A stretch of 64,000 bases of DNA from Siderastrea radians. Its lineage: Eukaryota > Cnidaria > Anthozoa > Scleractinia > Rhizangiidae. Below the pieces are notes generated by a model, which was not told where the DNA came from, ran no database searches, and saw only the letters and a list, made by a program, of their open reading frames with translations. The stretch spans positions 1,350,001 to 1,414,000 of the forward strand of contig OZ024898.1 of assembly GCA_964017195.1 (NCBI GenBank), written 5' to 3'. The position numbers were made by a program, and so were the translations under genes. Below, in pieces: positions 42,433-52,759 of this stretch (within the stretch, counting starts at the first letter, position 1; the number at the start of each line of letters is the position of its first letter).

Positions 42433-44127
42433 TTGGTGCACAGTGAATGAAATGCAACCACTAACTGTGCATCAATATGTACATAAGCAGCAATGGTTTG
42501 TATCAATTGTTACTTTGGAAAAGAGTCCACTGTATAATGAATCTGTTGTAGGATCTAACAAAAATTCACAAATGACACAAGCAAGCATGTGAGCATTACC
42601 CATAGCAAACAAATCAGTTGTTCAGTAAGCCAGTGTAACTTAATACACCATGTTTTTTTCTTTGACATATACATGTATGCTATACATGCTATTACAAAAC
42701 AGTTCACGCAAAACTTAATAAAGATGGTATATTATAAACAAAGCACATAACTTACCATTAATACCTGAACAACTATAATATCACGAACGTATCCATGGTC
42801 CTTGTTGCGGGATGTCGTCCATACAAGGCTTTCTATTTCAAACTGATATGGCACATACCTGCCATCCTGAATGAAATATGCATATTTTTGTTATCATTCT
42901 ACTTTCAAGCGACTGTTTACAGTGGGTAAAAGAGCATGTTGGCAACCTGTCAACTTTCCAGAAAGTTAATAAACTGTGTATGAGACAAGAATCACTCCTA
43001 TAGGATTTCTGTAGGCACTGACAGTATATATATATACGTATATTACTGACAAAGACAAGCAAAAAGAACAGCTCCATAAACAAAGGACAAATGGCTTTCA
43101 GAGCCCCAAAACCATGTGCCCCCCACGCATTTAGTAACAGAATAAAATGACAGAAACCAACAGAGCATAGTATTTCCTGAAGCAAAAGATTGCAAAAAAA
43201 TAACAATAGGTGGTAATCTGCATGAATTTCCCAGTAAATCCTGGGTGTGAATATCAAAAAATTTTTTTTGATGAAGTATAAGGTTAAATTCCGGTTAGAG
43301 GCCCAATCAGCTAAAAGTCCACTGGGTAATACTGGCCCATCCTTATGCAAACAAAAAAAAGTAACCCGGTTACAAAAGCCCACACGGAAATAAGCCTACC
43401 CTTTTATGAGCCCATCAAAACATTCCGCAATTGTGGTGTGTAAAAGTTTTATTAAAGATCAGTGAATGGCCAACATCTTTGATATCTCATATCAACTCAT
43501 ATCTTATCATCTAATTCCAAACATTTTTTATACCATGCGCTTATTTATCAGCCCACCCGGATATATAAGCCACCAAAAGCTGGATGAGCCCAGGGTTTAT
43601 ATAAACTGCAATTTACTGTTTATGTTACGAACCTTCCAAACTTCAGGCTGATGAAGAGATCGGCCACCTGCATGGAAAAACACAAAAACTGTGCAGGGCC
43701 ACAATCCAAACATCTCCCCACAGCCTCCTCTTCGCATGCAGGGAAAACACACAGTTGCCCAATGGGCAATGTGTGTCTCTCAAGCAGGGCAGACACTAGC
43801 TGCTTTCTAGCCTTCAGCCATGATTCAGCCAGTCTCGTCTTTCTAACGTGATAAGCCTTAACCTTCCTTTTTAGTTTTACTTTTCGAAGCCTTGGTTTCT
43901 TCCTTTGGCGTTCGGGCAAGAGGAGATCTCCTTCGGCTTCCGAAAAACTGCCGGCAGCTCTCGAGCTCAGTGCTCGATGTCAATGTTTCAGACGACGACG
44001 CAGAAGACGAAGCAGAGGCAGCAGCATGGCGAAGTGTAAGAGGGACAGTTAACCGTGAAGTTTTCGCTACTTTCCCGTTTTTAAAAGCGACAACTTTAAA
44101 GGTTTTCTTTGCACGTCGAGGAGGCAT

Positions 44128-45762
44128 TTGGAGCTGCCCGGGTGGACAAAAAAAGCTCAGGCCGGATGGGGATGAGCAGCCGGGCCTTTATTTCATATTC
44201 TCGTTTGGTACTACTTTACACGCTTGCATGCGATCGCTTCTAGGCGTTTACTTGAGCGAATCGGGTGTAAACACGAGAGCGGGCGAAATATATGGATTCT
44301 GGTTGAGGTATTTTGTTTATTTTCTTCGAGTTTTTGAGAAACGTTTTCGAGTTTTCCGACAAGGTACAGTTTGTAGTTCACTTATAAACACAAGCGGCGC
44401 AGCTAGAATGTATTAGTGGTCGAGAAAAGATCGATTATTCGTATGGACTCGGACTGCTACGCCTGTTGCTGAATTTGAAGAGAATAGTTTGAGATTTGCC
44501 GAGGACCACAAAGGCCTTCACAAGACTTTTCGGAGCCAGAAACTAACTTTTGTGGGAAAATTTTCAAGTTTGTTGACAAGACACAGTTTGAAGCGCTCTT
44601 ACAAACACAAGCGGCGGAGGTAGGATCTACAGCGCTGGAGAAAACATCGCTTGTAATTATTCGTAATTATTCCTTGTTGCTGAATTTAGAGAATTTTGAG
44701 AGTGATTTCTGCTGACTTTTAGAGCCAGAAACTGGTCATGTTGTTGTAAGTCATGACGATAAAGACTGGGAAGGCTAAATATAACTTTAAATGCAAGATA
44801 AAAGTGGACACTTCTGTTACCTGTCGAGACACGCAACAGGCTATCTGTGTTGTTATTTTTGACACGAGAAATGTGAATTTGTCCACTGAGGCATGAGATT
44901 GCTCCTTGATACTAATTCATCATTGTTCTGTAGTTCTTACCTTGATGGTCATTTTTAAAACATGACACTGGCAAATTCGTTGATGTAAAGTCGTGCACAA
45001 ACCACCGAAGGGTTTATAGTTGAACTGATTCCAGTAATTTTGTACGTATATTGACTAATTGAGATGCCTACCTGTGAAGGGGTGTTTATATAATGCAAAA
45101 TTTCGTTCTTTAAAATGTCTATATATATAGGACTTAAATTTAGCCGTTAAATCGATTTGTAGAAATTGTCACATTTTCATGTTGCAAATGTCTTTGCTAA
45201 TTAAACTGTTTATGTCAGTTTCATTTGTCATGTGAATTTTCTATTGTAAATAGGTCATCAAAGATTTCTAAAAAATTAGTTTTGGCCATTTGTTAGTACA
45301 TGTTTTGTGGCTTTTGTGCTGTCTAACCAAGCGATTTAGCTGGCTTGGGTGCTTGCTGTTCCACTGAAGGAAAGACATTGCTAGCACATATTCAAGGACC
45401 TTTGTTGTCAGCAGAAAATTTGTTCACCATGGTCAAGTCATTTCACAGCAATTCTCAGTCAAAACAATATGTAAACCTGAGCTCGTTTAACAAAGGCCTC
45501 ATGCCAAAGACCCATGCTTTCATTTAGGGGAAAGCAAAGGACTCAAAGGCTTTCGTCTCACTTGGGAACCAGAAGCCTTGGCTGTCTGATACAATGTAAC
45601 CAGTCGAACGCACTCTCTTAATCTTCGATTACTACTAGTTATAGTTGTCATTAATACAATAATTGACTATGCTGGGTAGGTGCATGACAAAGCGTGTCTC
45701 AGCAAGTTTCAGTCATTATGTAAATGGTACCACTGCACCCCTATAATCCACTTCTGGATCGA
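44128..45762. other. Gene-free stretch between the KDZ gene and lectin B
   Basis: This is the region 5' of the KDZ gene. A diverged direct duplication of about 100 bp is visible: 44330-44420 and 44555-44645 share AAACACAAGCGGCG and (T/G)TTTTCnAGTTT..GACAAG. No genes were recognised. Confidence 0.45.
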
Positions 45763-45797
45763 TATATATATTACTTCCACGGGCCTTATTCAGACCA
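45763..45797 (+). promoter_or_regulatory. Core promoter of lectin B: TATA box plus initiator-like element
   Basis: TATATATA at 45763-45770 lies 80 bp before the ATG, and CCTTATTCAGACCA at 45784-45797 puts TCAGAC about 27 bp after the TATA box. The arrangement and sequence match lectin A's promoter, and both genes end the 5' UTR with TCGAG directly before ATG. Confidence 0.55.
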
Positions 45798-45849
45798 GTA
45801 CTCGGCAAGGAAACGTGGTATCAACTTCCCAAAGGTGTTCGTCTTCGAG

Positions 45850-48800
45850 ATGCGATTTCTCTTGTTCATAGTGGCGATTTCTTTCTCGCTGCTGCCACAT
45901 TTCTTGGCGGCGCCTCTCAACGCTTCAAAAGGCAATGAGCGCACAACTAACGAGGGGTACGTCTTCAACAACGTTTACAATTCGGGCCTGAGCACTTCGC
46001 AAGCGCAGGAGATTCTCAAACTGTTGAAAGCAGTTGAACAAAAGATGAACGAGATAGAGCGGAAAGGCCCGTCGAAAGGTAAAATACGGTAAAATCCTCT
46101 TACATGACCACTCTGGGAGAGATCTAAAAACACGTTTTGGTTGGAACCCTGGTGAACTTACATTTTCTTTCGGGAAAGCATGATTGTTTTTCACTCTCAG
46201 AGCCAGTTAGCACTCAGTTTGTTTTGGTGGTGCTGGTGTGTGTATGTGTGTGTGTGTGCGGGGGGGGGGGGGTTCAAAGGAAGGGAAGCGAAGAGAAAAA
46301 AGGGAGCAGGAAGGCTATGGGTTTCCTGCTATGGGAGACGGGAATACAGAGGACAGCTGAAGAAGGATTTTCCAGATGGTAAAAAATGTGACGGGTTTGG
46401 ACGATCTACCTAAAGAGCGGGAGGCGAGAGAAGGGGAGGAGAAAAGCCTAGGAAAGGATAAGTTGCGCTCCCACCCCCCCCTCCCTTTGTCACCACCTTT
46501 CCTTCAGACGGCAATTTCAATAGAATTATTTTCATTTTAAAAATGGACGAGTAACCAGGGTAAGACATAATAAGATTTTGAGCGTTCTCTGGTTAAAAAT
46601 TTAAAAGTTTTGAGCTTTCGATTGCCAGTCTGCAATCTTTGACGAGTGATGAATAAAAAGCGCGAACATTAAAATACACACTACAAAAAGTGCGAAAAAG
46701 AGAAATTATAATAAAAAACAATAAAAATACTTTAGTGGGAATAAAATGCTAATCAGAAGATCATAATAAAATTGAATATTGTCTAGGTAATTGTTTCGCA
46801 TTATTGTCTGGGCCGCTTGTAATTGCTGTGTGCCAGGATTCCAGTGTTTTTCTAACACGGAAATTTCCCTTGTCGATTACCTGAGCACTTTTAAAGTCAA
46901 TGGAGTGGACGTTCAACGATGCGTGTGTTGCAATGTTGCAACCTTTTTTAAAGGCTTTTGGGTTTCTAGTATGTTCCTTCACTCTTGTTTTTAAGCACCT
47001 TCCAGTCTCTCCAATATAACTCCACGGACAGTCGGCAGACGGAATCTTGTAAACAACATTTGTTTGTTGATCAACCGGTGGTCTTGACTTGGGGGAAACA
47101 AATTCCTGTTGTAGGGTCTTGAGGTCTGCTTGTGGTTCGGATTCCATTATTTCTGCGTAGTCTTGTGAGTGGCTCGGTTAGACCTTTGATATATGATAAA
47201 ACTGCGAAACCGCGATCTGAGTTTGAAGGGTCGGCCCATTTAAAGAACATTCCAACTAACTCTTCTGGAGATGGTGTAGTTTCAGGAGGTGGTTTCTTCT
47301 TCAGGATGTTTGATAGGAAAGACTGGGGGTAGCCATTTGATTCCAGGGCATTTGAAACGTAGAGAGGTGCTTGGGAGGTTAGAGGCACGATTCAGAAGAG
47401 TGGAGGCAGCACTTATTTTGCGTTTCTTCTCGTGGTGTGAATAAAAATCCAAGTACCTGCCCGTATGAGTAGATTTTCGGTAAACATGAATAGTGACAAC
47501 ACCATCCTTTCTGGATACCAGGGTGTCCAAGAAGGATATCTGTCCATTGTTCTCTGTTTCAATAGTGAAAGAAATCTTCGGGTCGATCGAGTTGAGGGTG
47601 TCATGGAATGTTGAGACGGAGTTTTTCTTAATAATGACGAAGCTGTCATCAACATAGCGTTTCCAAACTTTTGGAGGAGTTGCGGAAGCAGAGATAGGTG
47701 ATTCCTCAATTGGAATCCTGGCACACAGCAATTACAAGCGACGCAGACAATAATGCGAAACAATTACCTAGACAATATTCAATTTTATTATGATCTTCTG
47801 ATTAGCATTTTATTCCCACTAAAGTATTTTTATTGTTTTTATTATAATTTCTCTTTTTCACACTTTTTGTAGTATATATTTTAATGTTCGCGCTTTTTAT
47901 TTATCACTTGTCAAAGATTGCAGACTGGCAATCGAAAGCTCAAAACTTTTACATTTTTAACCAGAGAACGCTCAAAATCTTATTATATTTTAATTTTGTT
48001 TTCACTCTTTCACAGTGAGTTGCCCACCAGGCTGGAAACTGTTTAATGGATCTTGTTTCGTTGCTTTCATTAAACCAACAGCAACATGGAACGAAGCACG
48101 CTATGTTTGTAGATCCCTTGGAGGTGACTTGGCTAAGATCACTTCAGCAGCTGAGAACACTTTTGTATATGGCTTAATATCAGGTAAAGTTCGTAACTAG
48201 TGCGTGAAATCGTTTTCAAAACAACAAAAAGAAATCAACAACTCAATTTAGAACAGCCCGAAAAATTGTGTGTGGCATTATTCAGGCTCTTTTAACTGAG
48301 ATGTCTGTTCAGCAACGTAATCTCGTCTCATATCTCTCGAAAAATCCTTGAGACGACATTAATATTAGCAAGATGTGATAAGAAGATTGCTGCTTGAATA
48401 CTGATCGTGACTGCACGTAGATATCAGTCGTTTCATCTTGGAGGGGTTCCAGTGTACCATTCCACTTAGTTAGCATACCGAAAGTACATCTTTCCCGTAA
48501 ATAGTGCTTGAGAGTCGGCGCAACACCCTCACCCCTTTTGAGGGGAGGAGTAAGGAGTATTTTTGTTAGCCACAAAAAGCGACATTTGCCTGGCGTGAAA
48601 CGTGATTTGTTAAGCAGGCGTGAGCCGTGACACTGCCATGATTACTACCCGTAAAACAAGAAACGTGTTTTTACTTGACATGAATTGTGATTTTGTAACC
48701 CTTACGCAAAATGGCTGCAAAATCTTGAATGCTGATGAACTGGAATGTACTTGAAATGACTGTTTTATTTTCAGTCCAACGTGATCCGTTCCCTCCCTAT

Positions 48801-49570
48801 ACCCGCCTCTTTTCACTCCTAAATAAGTTCTTTCACAAACATAAACTACACAACCCCACAAATGTTACTGCTTATCGCTGTTGACGTTATTGACTGACTG
48901 ACTGAAAGACTGACAGATTAATTGATTGATTGATTGACTGAGTGAGTGAGTGATTGATTGATTGATTGATTGATTAATTGATTGATTGATTAATTGATTC
49001 ATTCGTTCATTCGTGGCAACGCTTGTTGCTTAATTTCAACCAATCAAATCTCGCGCACTTTTCACTTGATTTCATATCAAATGCCCAAAATGGCGTAGGC
49101 CCAAAAATAACGTCGAGCGACTTATCAGTTTACTGAATAATTTCACTTTAACTCTATTATAGGAATAAAGGTAAGTCTTGTGTAGCTCCAAAATAGTTAA
49201 CGCAAATTTTAAGAATTCGCTAAATTTCATGGAGCGTTACTTTGCTAAATAAAAGACATTTTCACACCTTCTGGTGCGAACTGTAAAATGCCATGTATAT
49301 AAAATGCCATCAATGTTTCTTTACATAGGAGACATTACCAGCCTTAGCTCCGGGTACATTTACATTGGTTTGAAGAAAGGAGGCGACGGTAACTTCTACT
49401 GGGTGGATGGAAGCAGTCTTACCATACCATTCTGGGACAAAAGCGAACCAGACGGTTCTGGAAATTGTGGGATTTTTTGGAAAGGTGCAAGAGCTCCTGC
49501 CAAATGGCACGACAGTGGATCTTGTGATACCAAAGGGGGTTATATATGCGAAATGGCCTCCTTGAACTGA
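45850..49570 (+). CDS. Secreted C-type lectin B (three exons)
   Basis: Exons 45850-46078, 48016-48183, 49329-49570 with GT-AG introns in phase 1 give 212 residues. The protein has a signal peptide (MRFLLFIVAISFSLLPHFLA), a coiled-coil neck nearly identical to lectin A's (NVYNSGLSTSQAQEIL), and a long-form C-type domain (CPPGWKLFNGSC ... YICEMASLN). The sugar-contact position reads EPD, in a loop shorter than in A, C and D, and KWHD replaces WND. The introns do not match those of A, C and D, so B is an older paralog. Intron 1 contains a Penelope-like insertion. No coding defect was found. Confidence 0.9.
46245..46275. repeat. (TG)n followed by poly-G
   Basis: A short GT-rich simple tract running into about 14 G, in intron 1 of lectin B. 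Confidence 0.85.
46569..47990 (-). mobile_element. Second head-to-head Penelope-like insertion
   Basis: About 280 bp at 46569-46852 recur inverted at 47712-47990, from AATAAGATTTTGAGCG to GGAATCCTGGCACACAGC. The left arm is the 3' end of a minus-strand element covering 46569-47711; the right arm is only the 3' end of a plus-strand copy. The two therefore meet by their truncated 5' ends, the same architecture as at 4.7-7.2 kb but from another family with different protein sequence. It lies in intron 1 of lectin B. Confidence 0.82.
46761..47731 (-). pseudogene. Penelope RT (YVDD) plus GIY-YIG endonuclease, frameshifted
   Basis: Three overlapping minus-strand frames: 47282-47731 with the RT catalytic box (VWKRYVDDSFVIIKK) and SFLDTLVSRKDG, THTGRYLDFYSHH; 47071-47388 with NGYPQSFLSNIL and FAVLSYIKGLTEPL; and 46761-47147 with the endonuclease (VVYKIPSADCPWSYIGETGR). 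At least two frameshifts separate them. RT motifs before YxDD are missing. It belongs to the classic Penelope group, distinct from the copies at 4.7-7.2 kb (YIDD, YIGETKR). Confidence 0.85.
48890..49010. repeat. (GATT)n/(GACT)n microsatellite
   Basis: Tetranucleotide units GACT, GATT, GAGT and ATTC follow one another over about 120 bp in intron 2 of lectin B. Confidence 0.88.
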
Positions 49571-49970
49571 GTATTAAAAAAGCACAAAATAAGTAAGCTT
49601 TGACTAAATTTGCAGACAAAAGGGTGCAACGAGCGTAGATAGTTTTCGAATCTTTGAGTAATGAAAAGGATGCGTTTCAATGCAGTTTTTAGAAAATGAA
49701 GCTTGAGTTAATCTAGGGTCTTCAAAGGTGAAACACGAGGCACGCATTTACATTCAAGTTGCTGCCTTTAAGTTTCCCAACAAAAGAAAACAATGTGGAA
49801 TTCACAGTTAATTGCAATTTTTTTACTGTTTTTAGCGCCGGTTATGATTGATCTTTACTGAGAAAGTTTTCATTTTTCCATTTTGTATATCATAACTTTA
49901 GTTGTTTGCTTCAGTATCTGCAGTAAATGCTTATAAAGCGCCAGAATTTTATGGACACCTGAATAAAGAC

Positions 49971-50067
49971 TCATTCATTCATTCATTCATTCATTCATTC
50001 ATTCATTCATTCATTCATTCATTCATTCATTCATTCATTCATTCATTCATTCATTCATTCATTCATT
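49971..50067. repeat. (ATTC)n tail of a possible retroelement
   Basis: About 24 perfect ATTC units. They are preceded by CACCTGAATAAAGACTC, i.e. an AATAAA signal directly before the tract, which is how the 3' ends of some non-LTR elements in cnidarians terminate (compare AAATAAAG followed by (TTG)n at 15390). No coding part of such an element was found upstream. Confidence 0.75.
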
Positions 50068-51176
50068 TACTTTGGAAACGCCTTAAAAAAGGAACTAACT
50101 TCTACTCCTGGTTTCTAAAGAAACTGTGGTGCTACGTCGGTGAGGAAGTGAAACACAATACTCTGGATTTATCAGCTGAGCTGATGAGATAAATTGGCCA
50201 GTGTAAAGAAATTCGAAAGCTGACGAATGTACGGTGGCCAATTTATAATTACCTCATCCACTCAAATTTCTTTTTTATAGATATTCGAGTTGGCGAGCCT
50301 ATCACTTGAGTGAGCGAAAAGGCAACCAAGAATGGGAACGAGGTCGTTGAAGGAGCAAAACAAACTCAGCGAGACTGGAACTAGCAAAAGGGCATCCCGC
50401 GCTCATTACAACCCTCGTGTCAACCGCGGTCAAACGTCTGAGGCAGTTTTTTTTTTGTTTTAATTCGTAAGATTTATTCACGACGCAGTTGAAACATGAG
50501 CAAGGATATATAAATTAGTGGGTGAGTGTAAAGATATTTCCATTTCTCTCAAATAAACGAGTTTCTTTGCTCTTTAAATGTTCCGCACCTGAACAAAATT
50601 ACTCTTAGAAATGGCGCCGACAAGTCCGTTTCCCGTTTTCAAACCTGAGGACTTTTTTAGTAAATTTCGAAACATTTAAGTAAATCAACAGGATACTGGT
50701 ACAGTATCAAACTTTAAACAGTGAAAATAATTCCCTTATCTTTTCGTAATTTTCTTATTTTTCTCGTTTGACCGCGGTGAAACCTTCGTGTGTCCCGCTC
50801 CCACATGAAGCGGATAGGTAGGTAGGTGTGTCCCGATCACTCGTTCGCACGATTAGGCACCCGTTCTACTACCTAGAAAGAGACTGCTATTGTAACGGTT
50901 CACAAATAATTTGCGAGGATTCCTATTGAGGCGGAATACACTAGCTGGAGTATACCTAAACACTTAAAGATGAGGAATCGGCCTAAAAGTATAAATTAAG
51001 ATAAGTGTATAAAGGGTAAGGGTGTGAACCTCGAGGCGGAGCCTCCCCGTACGAAACATTAAAGATTAACCCCCACGGGCCTAATTGGAAAGATTCATTC
51101 ACACATGCACTATTTGCTAGGTCTTGTCCAAGGATTTCAAAAAAAAAAAGCATAATAAAATTCAACTTGGCCTCAG
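50068..51176. other. Gene-free stretch
   Basis: An inverted repeat (GATGAGATAAATTGGCCA at about 50183, TGGCCAATTTATAATTACCTCATCC at about 50232) could form a stem. No coding sequence was recognised. Confidence 0.4.
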
Positions 51177-51660
51177 ATAACTACAGTGGGTACAGAAGAC
51201 AACGATGTCTCTGTTCTTTGTCGCGTGCAGCTTAGTTTAGGTAACCGAGCACGCAATCCTGCTGATTCAGCTCACGCACGTAACACTCCACTGTGTCATA
51301 TCAATCTCACTATGTTCAAATAATTCATAAAACAAAGGACATGAACACTAATGTGACGGTGGTTTGGATACCGGATCTTTATTAGCATAAATTTTGCCAA
51401 CTTTTGCTTTGAATTTCTCCAAGAATTATGAATCATTTGAGCAACCATATCAAAAACTCGAAAGAGTATTTCATATGCATGGTATCCAAACACCTCGAAG
51501 TCTGTTACAAAAAACCCAGTTGCGCTCTTCGCTTTCTTAACCCACTTCTCGGTGATTGGATATCTTGTTGAAACACTCTTCTCGTGTTTGATATATTACT
51601 TCTAATCTAAGAAAACACGACGACAGCAGAAACCACCTCTGAAACCACTACACCATCGCG
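51177..51660 (-). repeat. Dispersed repeat with tRNA-like head, copy 1
   Basis: 51177-51315 and 51590-51655 match 59765-59900 and 59945-60010. Read on the minus strand, one end is CGCGATGGTGTAGTGGTTT, which resembles a tRNA 5' end with Pol III box A (TGGTGTAGTGG), so the family may be a tRNA-derived SINE. No clear box B was found. In this copy the two parts are separated by an insert that carries a palindromic element (51359-51494). Confidence 0.5.
51359..51494. mobile_element. 136-bp palindromic element
   Basis: GGTTTGGATACC at 51361-51372 is mirrored by GGTATCCAAAC at 51481-51491. It lies in sequence absent from the homologous repeat at 59.8-60.0 kb, consistent with a small insertion. It is too short for coding. 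Confidence 0.5.
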
Positions 51661-51807
51661 TCTCTGCTGGTACTTTCTGTTGCTGTAGTTCTTATTGACG
51701 AGATTAACAGCCAGACTTCACTGGAAGTGTAAACAATCCAATCTAAATGTAAAGTTGGTGTTTCAGCCAAAGGGCAGAAAAACTAGGCTTCTTAAGAGCC
51801 ACTGGGG

Positions 51808-52274
51808 TATATCAAGAGAGGATAAAGGGGTAAGAGAGTTAATCCCCCATATAGGCCATACACCCATCCTAATCCCTCTTAAGTTATTTTTAGTAACAAA
51901 ATTCGAAGTTCAAAACGTTATATCTTTTGAGTGGATAAACATTTTTCATTTATTTTTTCAGTTTTGAGATCAATGTGACAAGTTCTTTCAGAAGGCGTCG
52001 TACGATATCCTATAATACTAAAAGCAAAATTTAATACCAACTTTATGACGTCATTCTCCCGGCGGAAAATGTCAAATTTCAAAAAAGTAAAATTATGAAT
52101 TTTTTCAGAATGACGAGTTCTATATTGCTACGAAACTTCAGGGTAAGCGCTTTGAATTTCGATAAGTAATTTCCAATTTAAATTTCTCAGAAATTGCTAC
52201 TTGAGAGATTAGGATGGGATAGGGCCTAAGTGGGGTGAGTAGCTCTCTTACCTTTTATTCTCTCTTGGGTATAT
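51808..52274. mobile_element. Fold-back MITE with roughly 75-bp inverted ends
   Basis: The left end (TATATCAAGAGAGGATAAAG, then GGTAAGAGAGTTA, then CCATCCTAATCCCTCTTAAGT) matches the inverted right end (TATACCCAAGAGAGAATAAA, GGTAAGAGAGCTA, CCATCCTAATCTCTCAAGT), with weaker symmetry further in (ATTCGAAGTTCAAAACG against ATTCAAAGCG). TATA at each tip would fit TA-type duplications. There is no coding sequence. Confidence 0.68.
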
Positions 52275-52759
52275 GTAACAAATAAACGGCTCATTAAATT
52301 GGTCCTCTACGGGAATCTAGATTTTCTTCAGCGCAAATTCACGTGCCTTACATTTGAATCCCTCGTAAATCGCCATCGTCCCAACATGGGGCAGATGCCA
52401 ACCACTTTCAGCAACCACGTTAGTGAACTTCTGTTCTAAGTTACTGCCTTATTTACCGACGTTTAACGTGCGATTTAGCCGACCGCCTCCCGCAAGTGAC
52501 CATCTTCCTATCCCAAAATTGTCCGATCGACCCTTACCAGACATTTCGCAGTTTAAAAGTGATGTGTCTTTTCCCACCTTCGACACGCGCCATCTTAGTT
52601 TTGAGCCGATAAAAAAAGTCCAACTTTAAAATTTAGGCGGGCGTGTGCAAGGACATAAGATCGATTTGTAGCGGGGATATTTTCGTCCACAACTCGCACG
52701 CCCGTAACAAAACTGAGCTGGCTTATCATGTGTACATCCTGGCCATGGTTGCGTTTCAG
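52275..52759. other. Upstream of the first discoidin exon; no gene recognised
   Basis: The N-terminal half-exon expected for the first F5/8C domain was not found here, nor a signal-peptide exon. Confidence 0.4.

Larger units (their letters stand above)
32702..44127 (-). pseudogene. KDZ (Kyakuja-Dileera-Zisupton) transposase gene, 13 exons, frameshifted
   Basis: Exons in transcript order: 43633-44127, 42756-42866, 40871-41002, about 40240-40392, 39785-39952, 38670-38781, 38430-38511, 37950-38130, 37773-37868, 35933-35993, 34179-34244, 33760-33934, 32925-33394 (with an acidic tail to 32702). Family marks in order: an N-terminal Cys cluster (LCVFPACEEE, RCLDCGPAQFLC, then HQPEVWK), ECPACPK, DTLFGCVRKCSAV, DETVIFGAGCRHEVPL, YFFNDIACMLDTHL, GFGLSDGEVMERLWSYLRP, KEMTSAHRVDAL, LLLSMHVKCSERWFLLQLMK and KKYADGQAIAKKLCPQI. 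Borders are GT-AG with mostly consistent phase. At least four single-base shifts interrupt the frame (about 43890, 43680, 39865, 33905), others are probable after exon 4 and at 32955, so it is probably decaying. KDZ transposases are RNase-H-fold DNA transposases. Confidence 0.82.

Noticed and set aside
42838..43383. 181-residue minus-strand open frame beside KDZ exon 2
   Set aside because: It runs through the exon's acceptor and intron; its sequence shows no KDZ motif outside the real exon.
46569..47990. Hammerhead ribozyme in the second Penelope insertion
   Set aside because: GATTGC ... GCAATC followed by GAAA is present in both arms and resembles stem II plus GAAA, but the sequence before it (CTCGTCAAA) does not match CTGANGA.
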